29,909 bases of DNA, taken from NCBI GenBank assembly GCA_016840465.1, contig JAEOSH010000021.1, forward strand, positions 1-29,909. Direction: 5' to 3'. Shown piece after piece: positions 7,725-15,841 of this stretch (positions are counted from its first letter, which is position 1; each line of letters opens with the position of its first letter). The DNA is from Candidatus Baldrarchaeum yapensis (GTDB lineage Archaea; Asgardarchaeota; Baldrarchaeia; Baldrarchaeales; Baldrarchaeaceae). A program made the translations under genes and the position numbers. A model generated the notes under the pieces. That model saw only the letters and a list, made by a program, of their open reading frames with translations, was not told where the DNA came from and ran no database searches.

Positions 7725-8246
7725 TTATCTTATTTGTACAACTATCGCTATCGAGCATCCACACCTTTCAACAACATGCTCCGTTGATTTTATCAAGATC
7801 TCCTTAAGTTTTAAGCCGCGCATTCTTGCCATTTCCTCAAGCATGTCCCTTACAGAGTTTTCTGCCTCTTCCTTCGTCATATTCCTTCCCGCAACCTCGG
7901 CAACAAGTGTGGGTCCGCCTTCTGTCCTGCCCATGATTATTGCGGCTGCTATCCTTTCTCCAGGTACTGTTGACACGATATAATTGTAGATTGCGGGAAC
8001 GGTCGATCCGGGGTAGAATTTCGGTGGATTTTCCACAACTTTTACGTCGGGTGGCAGTATGCTTGTCAATCGAACGAGTGAAACATCGCCAACTCCGAGT
8101 TTTATGAGGCAATTATCAAACGCGTTCAGCGGCGTCTTTCCCTCTGCAGAAACGGCTCCTATCATTACCTCCTTTGGTGCTCCGAACATTCCCATTATCA
8201 TCATCGGCACCAGCCACTCGGAACTTTTAACTTTGTGATCTGCCAT
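7725..8246 (-). CDS. pdaD: Pyruvoyl-dependent arginine decarboxylase
   Basis: Self-cleaving enzyme producing agmatine from arginine, the entry to archaeal polyamine synthesis. Family features are EGKTPLNAFDNCLIKLGVG, DVSLVRLTSILPP and EHVVERCGCSIAIVV at the C-terminus. Self-processing should occur between Thr61 and Ser62, leaving a pyruvoyl group on the alpha chain. The better-known family members have Ser-Ser at this place, so Thr in the residue before the cleaved serine is a variation. I start at ATG 8246 (173 residues, close to the roughly 165 of Methanocaldococcus). An upstream in-frame start near 8324 would add about 26 unconserved residues. It converges with the Clp1-like gene one base away and is divergent from the HypE-like gene. 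Confidence 0.88.
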   Translation of the reverse strand: MADHKVKSSEWLVPMMIMGMFGAPKEVMIGAVSAEGKTPLNAFDNCLIKLGVGDVSLVRLTSILPPDVKVVENPPKFYPGSTVPAIYNYIVSTVPGERIAAAIIMGRTEGGPTLVAEVAGRNMTKEEAENSVRDMLEEMARMRGLKLKEILIKSTEHVVERCGCSIAIVVQIR

Positions 8247-8342
8247 TGAATTTAAAACTAACGAATGTAAGAGCCGGAAGGTCTTTAGAGAATTGTGAGG
8301 CGAAATATAGAAAGAGGTTGTCATCCGAAACGGTGGTGTAAA

Positions 8343-9383
8343 TTGCCGAATGAAGGAAAAAGAACTTCTAAATTACCAGCAGGAAAGGTATCCGATGAAC
8401 TACTTAGGAGGATAGTGTTTAAGCACTTGGGTGCGCCATCCAGTAGATTACTAGTTCCACCGGGTGTTGGCGTCGATGCTGCGGTCATCGATCGAAACAG
8501 TAACATAATTGTTGTAAGTACCGATCCGATAACAGGCGCCGTGGAAGACATAGGATGGCTCGCAGTACATATAAATGCGAACGATGTTGCCTGCCATGGT
8601 GGAGTTCCACGGTGGTTCTTTGCCACCATTCTCCTACCTGAGTGGGCGGATGAGGAATTACTTGAGAGGATAATGAAGCAGATGGACAGCGCTGCAAAAG
8701 AGTTAGGAGTGACGATTGCAGGGGGGCACACCGAGGTCACGCCAGGGCTTGATAGACCCATAGTTGTGGGGGTAATGATAGGTGAGGTGGAGAGAGGAAC
8801 TGAATATGTTTCTACAACAAATGCAGAGCCTGGAGACATGATAATAATGACTAAAGGAGCGGGAGTGGAGGGCACAGCAATACTTGCGACAGAAAGAGAA
8901 AGAGACTTGAGAAAATATTTAGATAAGAGCCTTATTGAGCGAGCAAAGTCTTTTAAGAACATGATAAGTGTTGTCAGGGAGGCATTAACTGCTATTAGAT
9001 GTGGTGGCGTTAAGGCGATGCATGATCCAACGGAGGGAGGAGTTCTAGGAGGTTTGCATGAGGTCTGCGATGCTTCAGGAACGGGCTTCATTGTCGAATC
9101 GGAGAAAATAAAAATTTATGATGAAACAATGAAAATCTGTCGGATATTTGAAATAGATCCTCTTCGGTTGATCAGCAGTGGGACCCTGCTTATAATTGCT
9201 AAGAAGAAGTCGGCCGGGAAAATAGTTGAGTCTTTAAGGAGTATTGGTGTTGATGCCGAGATAATAGGCTACATTGTGGATGATAAGAGACGGAGGTTCT
9301 TAGTACGTCGTGATGGGAAATGTAAAAAAGCCCCACGGCCTGTTCAAGACCATTTATGGATAGCTCTAGAGAAAAAATTATAA
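8343..9383 (+). CDS. HypE-like AIR synthase-related protein
   Basis: A 346-residue member of the PurM/HypE/ThiL ATP-binding superfamily, closest in layout to archaeal HypE homologues. KLPAGKVSDELLRRIVF opens the protein, then VSTDPITGAVEDIGWLAVHI, NANDVACHGGVPRWFFATILLP, AGGHTEVTPG, and MHDPTEGGVLGGLHEVCDAS near the end of the first C-terminal-domain strand. True HypE ends in a Pro-Arg-x-Cys tail that carries the carbamoyl/cyano group. This protein ends in DHLWIALEKKL with no terminal cysteine, so it probably is not a hydrogenase cyanide-ligand enzyme. No other hyp gene is nearby. The start is uncertain: TTG 8343 follows ggtggt and precedes the conserved region, whereas GTG 8295 would add 16 residues. 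Confidence 0.8.
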   Translation: MPNEGKRTSKLPAGKVSDELLRRIVFKHLGAPSSRLLVPPGVGVDAAVIDRNSNIIVVSTDPITGAVEDIGWLAVHINANDVACHGGVPRWFFATILLPEWADEELLERIMKQMDSAAKELGVTIAGGHTEVTPGLDRPIVVGVMIGEVERGTEYVSTTNAEPGDMIIMTKGAGVEGTAILATERERDLRKYLDKSLIERAKSFKNMISVVREALTAIRCGGVKAMHDPTEGGVLGGLHEVCDASGTGFIVESEKIKIYDETMKICRIFEIDPLRLISSGTLLIIAKKKSAGKIVESLRSIGVDAEIIGYIVDDKRRRFLVRRDGKCKKAPRPVQDHLWIALEKKL

Positions 9384-9390
9384 ATGACAA

Positions 9391-10665
9391 TTATTTTGCC
9401 TTTGTAAGCATTTCAACTATTTCTTTAGCCCTGTCGAAGCGTATTTTCCCTTCTCTTATCATTATTTCAACAACCTTATCCACAAGTTCTCCTCTTGCAC
9501 CTGCCATCATCGCTAGATTTCGGGCATGTAATTTCATGTGCCCTCGTTGTATGCCCTCAGTAACTAGGGCCCTGAGTGCAGCAAGGTTTTGTACAAGTCC
9601 GACTGCGCCCATGACCTCTGCTAGTTCTCTAGCAGACCTCACCCCCAATATCTTTAAAGCAATTCTGGCAATAGGATGCACGCGTGTTGCTCCTCCGACT
9701 ATTCCAACCGCTAGTGGCATCTCCAGAGTTCCAACCAAGTTCCCATCAGCATCTTTCTCCCATCTACTTAGGGAGGTATATTTACCATTGCGCGCCGCGT
9801 ATGCATGTGCACCAGCTTCTATAGCTCTATGATCTTGTCCTGTGGCGAGGGCAACCGCTATTACTCCATTCAATATGCCCTTATTTGAAGTTGCGGCTCT
9901 GTAGGGATCCGCCTCTGCCAGCGCTGATGCCAATACGATTCTATCGACTACTTCCTCTCCGCCGATCTCTTCTTTATCAACCTTACACCACGCTCTTACA
10001 ATTCTCCTATCGGCAAGGTTCGAAACGATTCTCAGCAGGACTTTACCGCCCGTTATTTCCTCTATGTACGGCGCGACAGCCTCCGCCATTGTGTTCACAG
10101 CGTTTGCTCCCATCGCGTCTTTAACGTCCACGAGAAGATGGACTACTATCATTTCTCCCTTTCTTGTCTGCACAACTCTCACTTCCATGTCTTTGGCGCC
10201 ACCACCAAGTTTTACCAGTACGGGATCCTGCTCATTTGCAATCCTAAGGATCTCCTCCTTGTGCATCAGCAGTTCCATCTTTTTCCCATAAGGATCCGGT
10301 ACACCGACGACCTGTATCTGTCCTATCATTATCGAATCAGAGGCATGCGCCCACACGCCGCCCGTTTTTCTAGTCCACCTCGCTGCGTTGCTTGCGGCTG
10401 CAACGACTGAGGGCTCCTCGAGCACCATTGGAACCATGTAGTCTTTTCCGTTTATTAAGAAGTTGACCGCAACGGCAAAGGGATACGCCATAGTTCCAAT
10501 TACGTTTTCTATCATTCTATCCGCGACTTCAAGATCCAGATTACCCTCTTTGATAAGCAAATTTCGTTCGTCTTCCGAAAGCCCCGAAAACTCTGCCACG
10601 ATGTCCAACCGCTTATGGAGAGGTAGCCTATAAAAGCCTTGGATTCTGGAAGTTTTTGCCAATAA
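9391..10665 (-). CDS. HMG-CoA reductase, class II
   Basis: Interconverts HMG-CoA and mevalonate plus CoA, the key step for isoprenoid (archaeal lipid) synthesis. The sequence follows the class II (Pseudomonas mevalonii/Archaeoglobus) type: SRIQGFYRLPL N-terminus, EEPSVVAAAS (catalytic Glu about 83), DAMGANAVNT, ATSNKGILNG (Lys about 262), TGQDHRAIEAGAHAYA (Asp about 278), GGATRVHP and TEGIQRGHMKLHARN (His about 376). The C-terminal flap is present, so all catalytic residues are intact. I place the start at TTG 10665 because ggtgat lies five bases upstream; GTG 10674 is the outer alternative. Length is 424 residues. As the only reductase seen here it may be biosynthetic; class I in most other archaea is a different type. 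Confidence 0.93.
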   Translation of the reverse strand, partial: LLAKTSRIQGFYRLPLHKRLDIVAEFSGLSEDERNLLIKEGNLDLEVADRMIENVIGTMAYPFAVAVNFLINGKDYMVPMVLEEPSVVAAASNAARWTRKTGGVWAHASDSIMIGQIQVVGVPDPYGKKMELLMHKEEILRIANEQDPVLVKLGGGAKDMEVRVVQTRKGEMIVVHLLVDVKDAMGANAVNTMAEAVAPYIEEITGGKVLLRIVSNLADRRIVRAWCKVDKEEIGGEEVVDRIVLASALAEADPYRAATSNKGILNGVIAVALATGQDHRAIEAGAHAYAARNGKYTSLSRWEKDADGNLVGTLEMPLAVGIVGGATRVHPIARIALKILGVRSARELAEVMGAVGLVQNLAALRALVTEGIQRGHMKLHARNLAMMAGARGELVDKVVEIMIREGKIRFDRAKEIVEMLTKAK

Positions 10666-10963
10666 TATCACCACATTTCGAAAAGTTGGCTGTTGACAAT
10701 GATGACTTTAATGAATATCGGAATTTAAACGTATCTCGCTCCGCGTAATAGCTAATTGTCGAAAGGGGAATGACGCAGGCAGGAAATCGTATGAGAGGAA
10801 TAGAAACCGTCGCTCCCATCCCACAATTTTGAAGTGAACGGATATATGTCGACGTACTAAGTTCCGAATTTTTCGCTCGGAGTATGTATTGTGAAGATCT
10901 TCATCTTTTTCCGATCCTTGTAGAAGTTTTTATACCTAACTTCGTGACAATAAAAGGGTACAC
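10666..10963. other. Divergent intergenic region with both promoters
   Basis: About 300 bp between the leftward HMG-CoA reductase and the rightward surface-protein gene. The reductase side carries the ribosome-binding site ggtgat and an AT-rich gaatttaaac stretch near 10721-10730 that could be its TATA box. The other side ends in the surface-protein promoter. No ORF or structured RNA is evident between them. Confidence 0.5.
10927..10936 (+). promoter_or_regulatory. Probable TATA box for surface-protein gene
   Basis: The element tttttatacc lies about 30 nt before GTG 10964, so the message would begin only a few bases before the start codon (nearly leaderless). No clear ribosome-binding site is present, which agrees. 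Confidence 0.5.
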
Positions 10964-13345
10964 GTGGATAAGAAAGCAATTATAATCTCGATTGCAACGG
11001 GGACAATTTTCGCTCTCATCCTAGCAGTTAATACTATTAGTGCAGTAAAATTTGCAAGATGCTCCACAAATCCCATAAATGTTTCCATAAACCCGCAAAT
11101 CGCTGAACTGGGTTGCACAATCAATATAACGGTCGAGTATTATGTACCTCCCGAAGAGGAACCGGCGGACGTGACAATAAAAGTTGTGAATACTAGTAAC
11201 GATATCATTCTTCTTCGCGAATACGACTCTCAAGCAGCAGGATACTACATTAGGCAGATTTTCCTCACATTAGACCCCTCAGAATGGGAGCCTGGCGATC
11301 AACAACAAGAAGGTTATGTCGTAGTAACTTTAACTACACGGGTAGGAATATACACGGAAAATTCTAGTTTTTACGTAACGCGCGCGGATCAGAAAATAAT
11401 TATGGAAAGCATGAGTCCCGAAAACCCAGTTACAGGCTCTGAAATAAGTCTCCAACTATCAATAGTAAATGAGAATAACGAGACATTTGTTGTATCCAAC
11501 AATCCCGTAAACGTATCTGTCTTCAGAAACGATACTCTCGTAGAAACGAGAATTGTTTACACCGATATTTATGGAAACGCGTATTTTTCGATAGGACCTT
11601 TCAATACGAGCGGAAATTACATAATGAATGTGACAAGTTTCGAAAATGGAGATTATAAAGAATCTTGTGCAAGTTACATAATCACGGTTTCAGAGGGAAC
11701 CATATCAAGTAAAACGCCAACGGAGCTAAACATATTCTATGAATATCTTGGTGCTATTGATCCAGATAGTAAGTTGACATTCGCGTATGAACCTATTAAC
11801 GTGAGCATTAGACTTGTAAATGTATCCTCAGGCCAGGGGATATCGAATGCCTGCATATCTTTGCGCATATATGATGCGTCCACGAACGAAAAACTATTCG
11901 AAAAGATCCTGGTAACGGGGACTAATGGAATTGCACACACGATATGGAAAGCGCCATACAGCGGGAACTTCTCCATTTATGTCTATTACCCCGGTGACGA
12001 ACTAACGGAACCTTCGAACGTCACCCTTGAACTTCCCAAGATACTAAAAAGACCGATGTATGCAGCACTTACAAAGGTCCCAACAACAATTTACGTCGGG
12101 GATAGCGCTGAAATGGAGGTGAGCGTCTATGACGAGATCAACAACTCGGTAGTTCCCAACATTACAGTGGAAGTACATTGTGCAGCGACAGGGCAAATGA
12201 TACTTGCGAAGAATTTCACAGATCAGAACGGTATCGCCCATCTGAGCATATTAATACCGGAAGAGTTCTCCATAAACGCTGTTGGGAATCAAACATTTGA
12301 AGTTAAATGCTATGACTCGAATGCGCACCCAGTTTACGCGAGTACATCGATACGTACTACGGTATCCGTTCGCGATCGATCTAAAGTAGAGGTGCTAAGA
12401 TGCAACGCCTCAGAAATCATCCGGGGAGAATCGGTGGAAATTTTCGTTAATGTGACGACAGATCTTGGCGGAAAAGTTTTGGGAGAATTATTCGTGTTTG
12501 TAAATGGTACTTTCTCAAGTAAAATTAATGTCTCAGGAACCCCCATTAGGATATTGATAGGTTCGCCTATAACAAATAACATCGGGAGCCTTCTGCTAAA
12601 TATCACCTTCCGGAACTCAACATACTATGACGAATCCTACGATCTATTCACGCTATCAGTGGTGTCAAAAATCGGTATATACCATGATGTTAAACCGGAG
12701 TATCCCTTAAGGGGAACCGATATAACGATACATATAACAGCATTTGATGAATTAACAGGGGAGCCCCTGAATGACGCGACCCTTCGTGTGCTTCTAGATG
12801 ATATACTGATATTCAATGCCACGGTCACAAACGACACGTACATCACATGGCACGTACCAGAGAATATCAAAGTGGGAATACACAAGCTGACGATAATAGC
12901 AAGTAGAGAGTACTACATAGTATTCAACCAAACGTATGATCTTAGAATATGGATGAGATCGAGATTGTCACTTGAGGTTTCTATCGTGGGCGGCTATAGC
13001 ATATTAAGTGGCAGAAGCACAACTAAGTCATTGCAGAAGTCAATGTATCGGATTGCACAAAGATTGCCTGCTGAGAACGTAAATGAAACGAAATATGTCG
13101 ATATCGTAAAAAGAGAATTCTCGAATGATCCCGATCGCATAGCAAATGAAGTTAAAACAACTAACGGAAAAGACTCACCAATGATTGTCATCAGCGTGAA
13201 AGAGGTGAGATCCATCGCAGGAAGGTGCTGTATTCAGATCTCTGAAGCCCTCTCTACAGACCGCAAACGTGAGGCCAAATTCTTCACATACATCTTTCAC
13301 CATCTTAAGGATGTTGTATCTCATTTCTCTCGGAAGATAATATGA
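10964..13345 (+). CDS. Large secreted surface protein with Ig-like repeats
   Basis: A 793-residue predicted extracellular protein. Residues 1-30 form a signal peptide or anchor: a DKK start, then a hydrophobic core ALILAVNTISAV. The remainder to about residue 670 is beta-rich and reads as a string of Ig-like/invasin-like domains, with recurring clauses such as TDIYGNAYFSIGPF, TGTNGIAHTIWKAPYSG, TDQNGIAHLSILIP and NDATLRVLLDD. More than twenty N-x-S/T sequons occur, the last near residue 706. There is no C-terminal membrane helix, so attachment must be N-terminal or by another protein. The last 57 codons lie antisense to the radical-SAM gene. That tail is rich in Arg, His and Cys, unlike the rest, and may result from loss of an original stop or a sequencing frameshift. 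Confidence 0.75.
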   Translation: MDKKAIIISIATGTIFALILAVNTISAVKFARCSTNPINVSINPQIAELGCTINITVEYYVPPEEEPADVTIKVVNTSNDIILLREYDSQAAGYYIRQIFLTLDPSEWEPGDQQQEGYVVVTLTTRVGIYTENSSFYVTRADQKIIMESMSPENPVTGSEISLQLSIVNENNETFVVSNNPVNVSVFRNDTLVETRIVYTDIYGNAYFSIGPFNTSGNYIMNVTSFENGDYKESCASYIITVSEGTISSKTPTELNIFYEYLGAIDPDSKLTFAYEPINVSIRLVNVSSGQGISNACISLRIYDASTNEKLFEKILVTGTNGIAHTIWKAPYSGNFSIYVYYPGDELTEPSNVTLELPKILKRPMYAALTKVPTTIYVGDSAEMEVSVYDEINNSVVPNITVEVHCAATGQMILAKNFTDQNGIAHLSILIPEEFSINAVGNQTFEVKCYDSNAHPVYASTSIRTTVSVRDRSKVEVLRCNASEIIRGESVEIFVNVTTDLGGKVLGELFVFVNGTFSSKINVSGTPIRILIGSPITNNIGSLLLNITFRNSTYYDESYDLFTLSVVSKIGIYHDVKPEYPLRGTDITIHITAFDELTGEPLNDATLRVLLDDILIFNATVTNDTYITWHVPENIKVGIHKLTIIASREYYIVFNQTYDLRIWMRSRLSLEVSIVGGYSILSGRSTTKSLQKSMYRIAQRLPAENVNETKYVDIVKREFSNDPDRIANEVKTTNGKDSPMIVISVKEVRSIAGRCCIQISEALSTDRKREAKFFTYIFHHLKDVVSHFSRKII

Positions 13346-14056
13346 TCCCCCGATCTTCTGCCCATCACGGAAATATAAGTCCCTAAACCTATTTGCCACG
13401 ATATCGAGTTTTATGCGAAATCTGTTGAAAATATCCGGCTTTAGTTTTAATGTCGAACTAACTACGTGCTTTACACCAGCGCCCGCTGCCCCTTCTATCA
13501 CCTCGCGGAGAATCCTCTCGTCGTCATTCACGTAAGGAATTATGGGATCAAGCCTGAGTACCGTCGGAATACCGTGATCGTGCAAAAACTTCATTGCTTT
13601 TAATCTGCTTTCAGGTGAGGGTGCATATGGTTCTAAAACCCTCACAAAACCCTCCATCCCGGTTATGGTAATGCTAACGACAGACTTCATTCTCGAAAGT
13701 ATGTCGACATCTCTCGTAACGAGATCGCTTTTCGTTAATATCAAAACCTTCATGCCATATGCCTTAAGAACTTGTAATGCTCTTCTCGTCAGATTATGGC
13801 TCTTCTCAATCGGAGGGTAAGGATCAGAGCTGTTCGACATGGAAACATGAAAGTCTCTGCGGGCTTTTACGATATCCGCTTTCAACTGCGCTATGAAACC
13901 GCGCTTCGGGCGACATTTATACGCATTTGGAATGTAGGAAGTGGTATAGCAGTATACGCACTTGTGGGCACAACCAGTGTAAGGGTTCAATGAGTACTTC
14001 GGTGGACATGTGCATAACGGGTTTTTCCAAGGATCGAATTTTCGTAAAACTCTCAT
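13175..14056 (-). CDS. Radical SAM protein, SPL-like (SplB/COG1533 group)
   Basis: A 293-residue radical-SAM enzyme. The cluster motif CAHKCVYCY supplies Cys29, Cys33 and Cys36 within NPYTGCAHKCVYCYTTSYIP. Downstream are SNSSDPYPPIEKSHNLTRRALQ, the ILTKSDLVTRD strand, SITITGMEGFVRVLEPYAPSPESR and the closing REGFRDLNTAPSCDGSH, all typical of the archaeal/bacterial spore-photoproduct-lyase-like family often annotated as SplB. The archaeal members are not shown to repair spore photoproduct, and their substrate is unclear, so only the family is claimed. It is divergent from the FrhB-like gene with a very short shared promoter region and overlaps the surface-protein ORF antisense by 171 bases. 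Confidence 0.85.
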   Translation of the reverse strand: MRVLRKFDPWKNPLCTCPPKYSLNPYTGCAHKCVYCYTTSYIPNAYKCRPKRGFIAQLKADIVKARRDFHVSMSNSSDPYPPIEKSHNLTRRALQVLKAYGMKVLILTKSDLVTRDVDILSRMKSVVSITITGMEGFVRVLEPYAPSPESRLKAMKFLHDHGIPTVLRLDPIIPYVNDDERILREVIEGAAGAGVKHVVSSTLKLKPDIFNRFRIKLDIVANRFRDLYFRDGQKIGGSYYLPREMRYNILKMVKDVCEEFGLTFAVCREGFRDLNTAPSCDGSHLFHADDNHW

Positions 14057-14082
14057 ACGAAATATTGATTGTGCGATGGAAT

Positions 14083-14090
14083 ACTTAAAA
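14083..14090 (+). promoter_or_regulatory. Probable TATA box of the FrhB-like operon
   Basis: The element acttaaaa is about 40 nt before GTG 14126. Its expected transcript start near 14113 falls after the ORF's first ATG (14069), arguing for the downstream start codon. Confidence 0.4.
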
Positions 14091-14125
14091 GGTCACCGTT
14101 TCTACACCTTATAGCACCGGCGGGG

Positions 14126-15187
14126 GTGATAGGCATTAGCAGCATCCCCGTATTCGGACATCTCAATCGCGAGGTCATAAAAAAGAACATATGCACTCTC
14201 TGTGGTGCCTGTGTCGCCTCATGCCCCGTGGACTCCGTAGAGATAACAGATGAAACACCGAAACTCACGGGAATATGTGTTAGATGCGGAATGTGTTACT
14301 CAGCTTGCCCCAGAACTGAGGATTACGTGGGCAACGTAGAAAAGACCCTTTTCGGAAGGGAAAGAGAAGAGGGGGAAGCAATAGGAATCTTCAAGGAAAT
14401 TTATACTGCGAGAACGTTGCTTGACGACGTGAGAAAGAAGTGTCAGGACGGCGGAATTGTCACAACCCTTCTCGTTTATGCTCTCGAAAACGGACTCATA
14501 GATGCCGCTGTGGTCTCCGGAAGAGATCCCAAAGAACCCTGGAAGCCCGTTCCAATGGTCGCCTTAACAAGGGAGGAAATCATAAACGCGGCAGGAACCA
14601 GATACTCAGTATCACCAAACGTCAGCGCACTGGGTATGGCCGTAAAGGAATACTTTAAGTCGAAAGTGGGCTTTGTCGGAACTCCATGTCAAGTACTGGC
14701 CGTCAGAAAGTTGCAATATCATCCAGCCGCGGCAACGAAGATCGGAGAACGTGTTGCATACGTCATAGGGCTCTTCTGCATGGAGAACTTCTCATATGCT
14801 CCGTTCATAAAGAAGTTCATTGGGGAGGAAAAAGGGATCCCATTAAGCGAGGTGACAAAGTTTTCCATAGAGAAGGGCAAATTCTACGTCTATAAAGGGG
14901 ATACAATTGCGCTCGAAATGAAAGTTTCCGAACTCAAAAACTACGCGCGACCCGCCTGCCACGTATGCCCGGATCTGACCGCAGAACTTGCGGACATCTC
15001 TGTAGGATCGATAGGATCTGATAGAGGATGGTCAACTGTCGTCATAAGAACTGATAAGGGTAAGGAATTATTCGAGGCTGCCGTGGAGGCAAAGTTCATA
15101 GAGGCGAAGAAGTTATCTCTAGAAGATAAGGGCGTATCATTGCTTATGAAGATAGCGAGCGAAAAGAGAAAACGGGCCAAAAAGTAG
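14126..15187 (+). CDS. FrhB/FpoF-type iron-sulfur flavoprotein (F420-dependent oxidoreductase family)
   Basis: A 353-residue member of the family that includes F420-reducing hydrogenase beta subunit FrhB and FpoF, which move electrons between F420, FAD and Fe-S clusters. Two four-cysteine ferredoxin motifs sit at the N-terminus: CTLCGACVASCP (Cys23, 26, 29, 33) and CVRCGMCYSACP (Cys51, 54, 57, 61). They are followed by the FrhB core with KCQDGGIVTTLLVYALENG, VGTPCQVLAVRKLQ, GLFCMENFSY and ARPACHVCPDLTAELADISVG. The start is GTG 14126; an ATG at 14069 would add 19 residues overlapping the promoter. It leads a four-gene operon. No hydrogenase large subunit or Fpo gene is nearby, so the electron partner is unknown (perhaps ferredoxin). 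Confidence 0.85.
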   Translation: MIGISSIPVFGHLNREVIKKNICTLCGACVASCPVDSVEITDETPKLTGICVRCGMCYSACPRTEDYVGNVEKTLFGREREEGEAIGIFKEIYTARTLLDDVRKKCQDGGIVTTLLVYALENGLIDAAVVSGRDPKEPWKPVPMVALTREEIINAAGTRYSVSPNVSALGMAVKEYFKSKVGFVGTPCQVLAVRKLQYHPAAATKIGERVAYVIGLFCMENFSYAPFIKKFIGEEKGIPLSEVTKFSIEKGKFYVYKGDTIALEMKVSELKNYARPACHVCPDLTAELADISVGSIGSDRGWSTVVIRTDKGKELFEAAVEAKFIEAKKLSLEDKGVSLLMKIASEKRKRAKK

Positions 15188-15196
15188 GTGCATTCC

Positions 15197-15841
15197 ATGA
15201 AACCTTGGTTGCTCAACATCCTTGCATGCCCGATTTGTAAGCACCATCCCCTTATGGCGTTTTTCTTCTCTTGGGAGAAAAGTGATGACGAAATATCCCA
15301 GATATATAGAGCAATGCGAGAACCCCCTAAGGACGTAAACATAAAGGACCTTGTAGGAATAGTCATCGACATCCTCGTCGATAGGATTAGACTCTCAGCA
15401 ATGGAAAACATAAGAGACCTCACCGAGAACACCCTTTCCCAAGATATGTACACCGACTTCCTAGGAACAATGAGAAAGTTAATGAAAGAGAAGGAAATAG
15501 AGGATGCAAAGAACATCTGTATGGAATTGGAAAAAACGGGAAAATCATTGAAAGAGATAAGGAAAAAGCAAGAAGAGATCGCAGAAAACTTAACGAAAAA
15601 GTTTCTAACGGAGATAAATAAACTCTACAACTACATGATCCTTATGGAAGTCGCAGAGGGGCTTCTATATTGCGAAAAGTGTCAAAGGTGGTATCCGGTT
15701 GGGAATCGCGTCAAGGGAGTCCCCGAACTTCTGCCAGACGAACTAAGAGATAAAGATGTTGATCTCTGTTTCCTCGAAAAGTGGAAAGAAAAAATACCAA
15801 AGAAGATACTGATCGAAGGCAAGCCGTTCTCCCTTCAATGA
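15197..15841 (+). CDS. Trm112-like zinc-binding protein with long central insert
   Basis: A 214-residue protein whose two ends together make a Trm112/UPF0434 zinc knuckle. N-terminal NILACPICKHHPL supplies Cys11 and Cys14, and C-terminal GLLYCEKCQRWYPV supplies Cys159 and Cys162, followed by GVPELLPDELRDKD. Trm112 is a small activator that binds and stabilises several RNA and protein methyltransferases. Between the halves is an insert of about 120 residues, mostly helical and highly charged in its second part (KSLKEIRKKQEEIAENLTKK). Yeast Trm112 also has a helical insert at this point, but a shorter one, while many archaeal members have almost none. ATG 15197 is preceded by aggtg. The frame is coupled to the next gene by an ATGA overlap. 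Confidence 0.8.
   Translation: MKPWLLNILACPICKHHPLMAFFFSWEKSDDEISQIYRAMREPPKDVNIKDLVGIVIDILVDRIRLSAMENIRDLTENTLSQDMYTDFLGTMRKLMKEKEIEDAKNICMELEKTGKSLKEIRKKQEEIAENLTKKFLTEINKLYNYMILMEVAEGLLYCEKCQRWYPVGNRVKGVPELLPDELRDKDVDLCFLEKWKEKIPKKILIEGKPFSLQ

Noticed and set aside
8321-9091. Long minus-strand frame of 256 residues
   Set aside because: Lies entirely antisense to the HypE-like gene; Ser/Pro/Thr-rich composition typical of a shadow frame.
8343-9383. Thiamine-monophosphate kinase ThiL
   Set aside because: Motif order and the NANDVACHGGVPR segment fit HypE-type better, and ThiL's characteristic DTL-x-EGVHF-like motif is not seen.
9356-9832. 158-residue plus-strand frame
   Set aside because: Antisense to HMG-CoA reductase and composition is that of a shadow.
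10697-10703. Possible C box (atgatga) of a C/D sRNA
   Set aside because: No matching D box (ctga) at a suitable distance.
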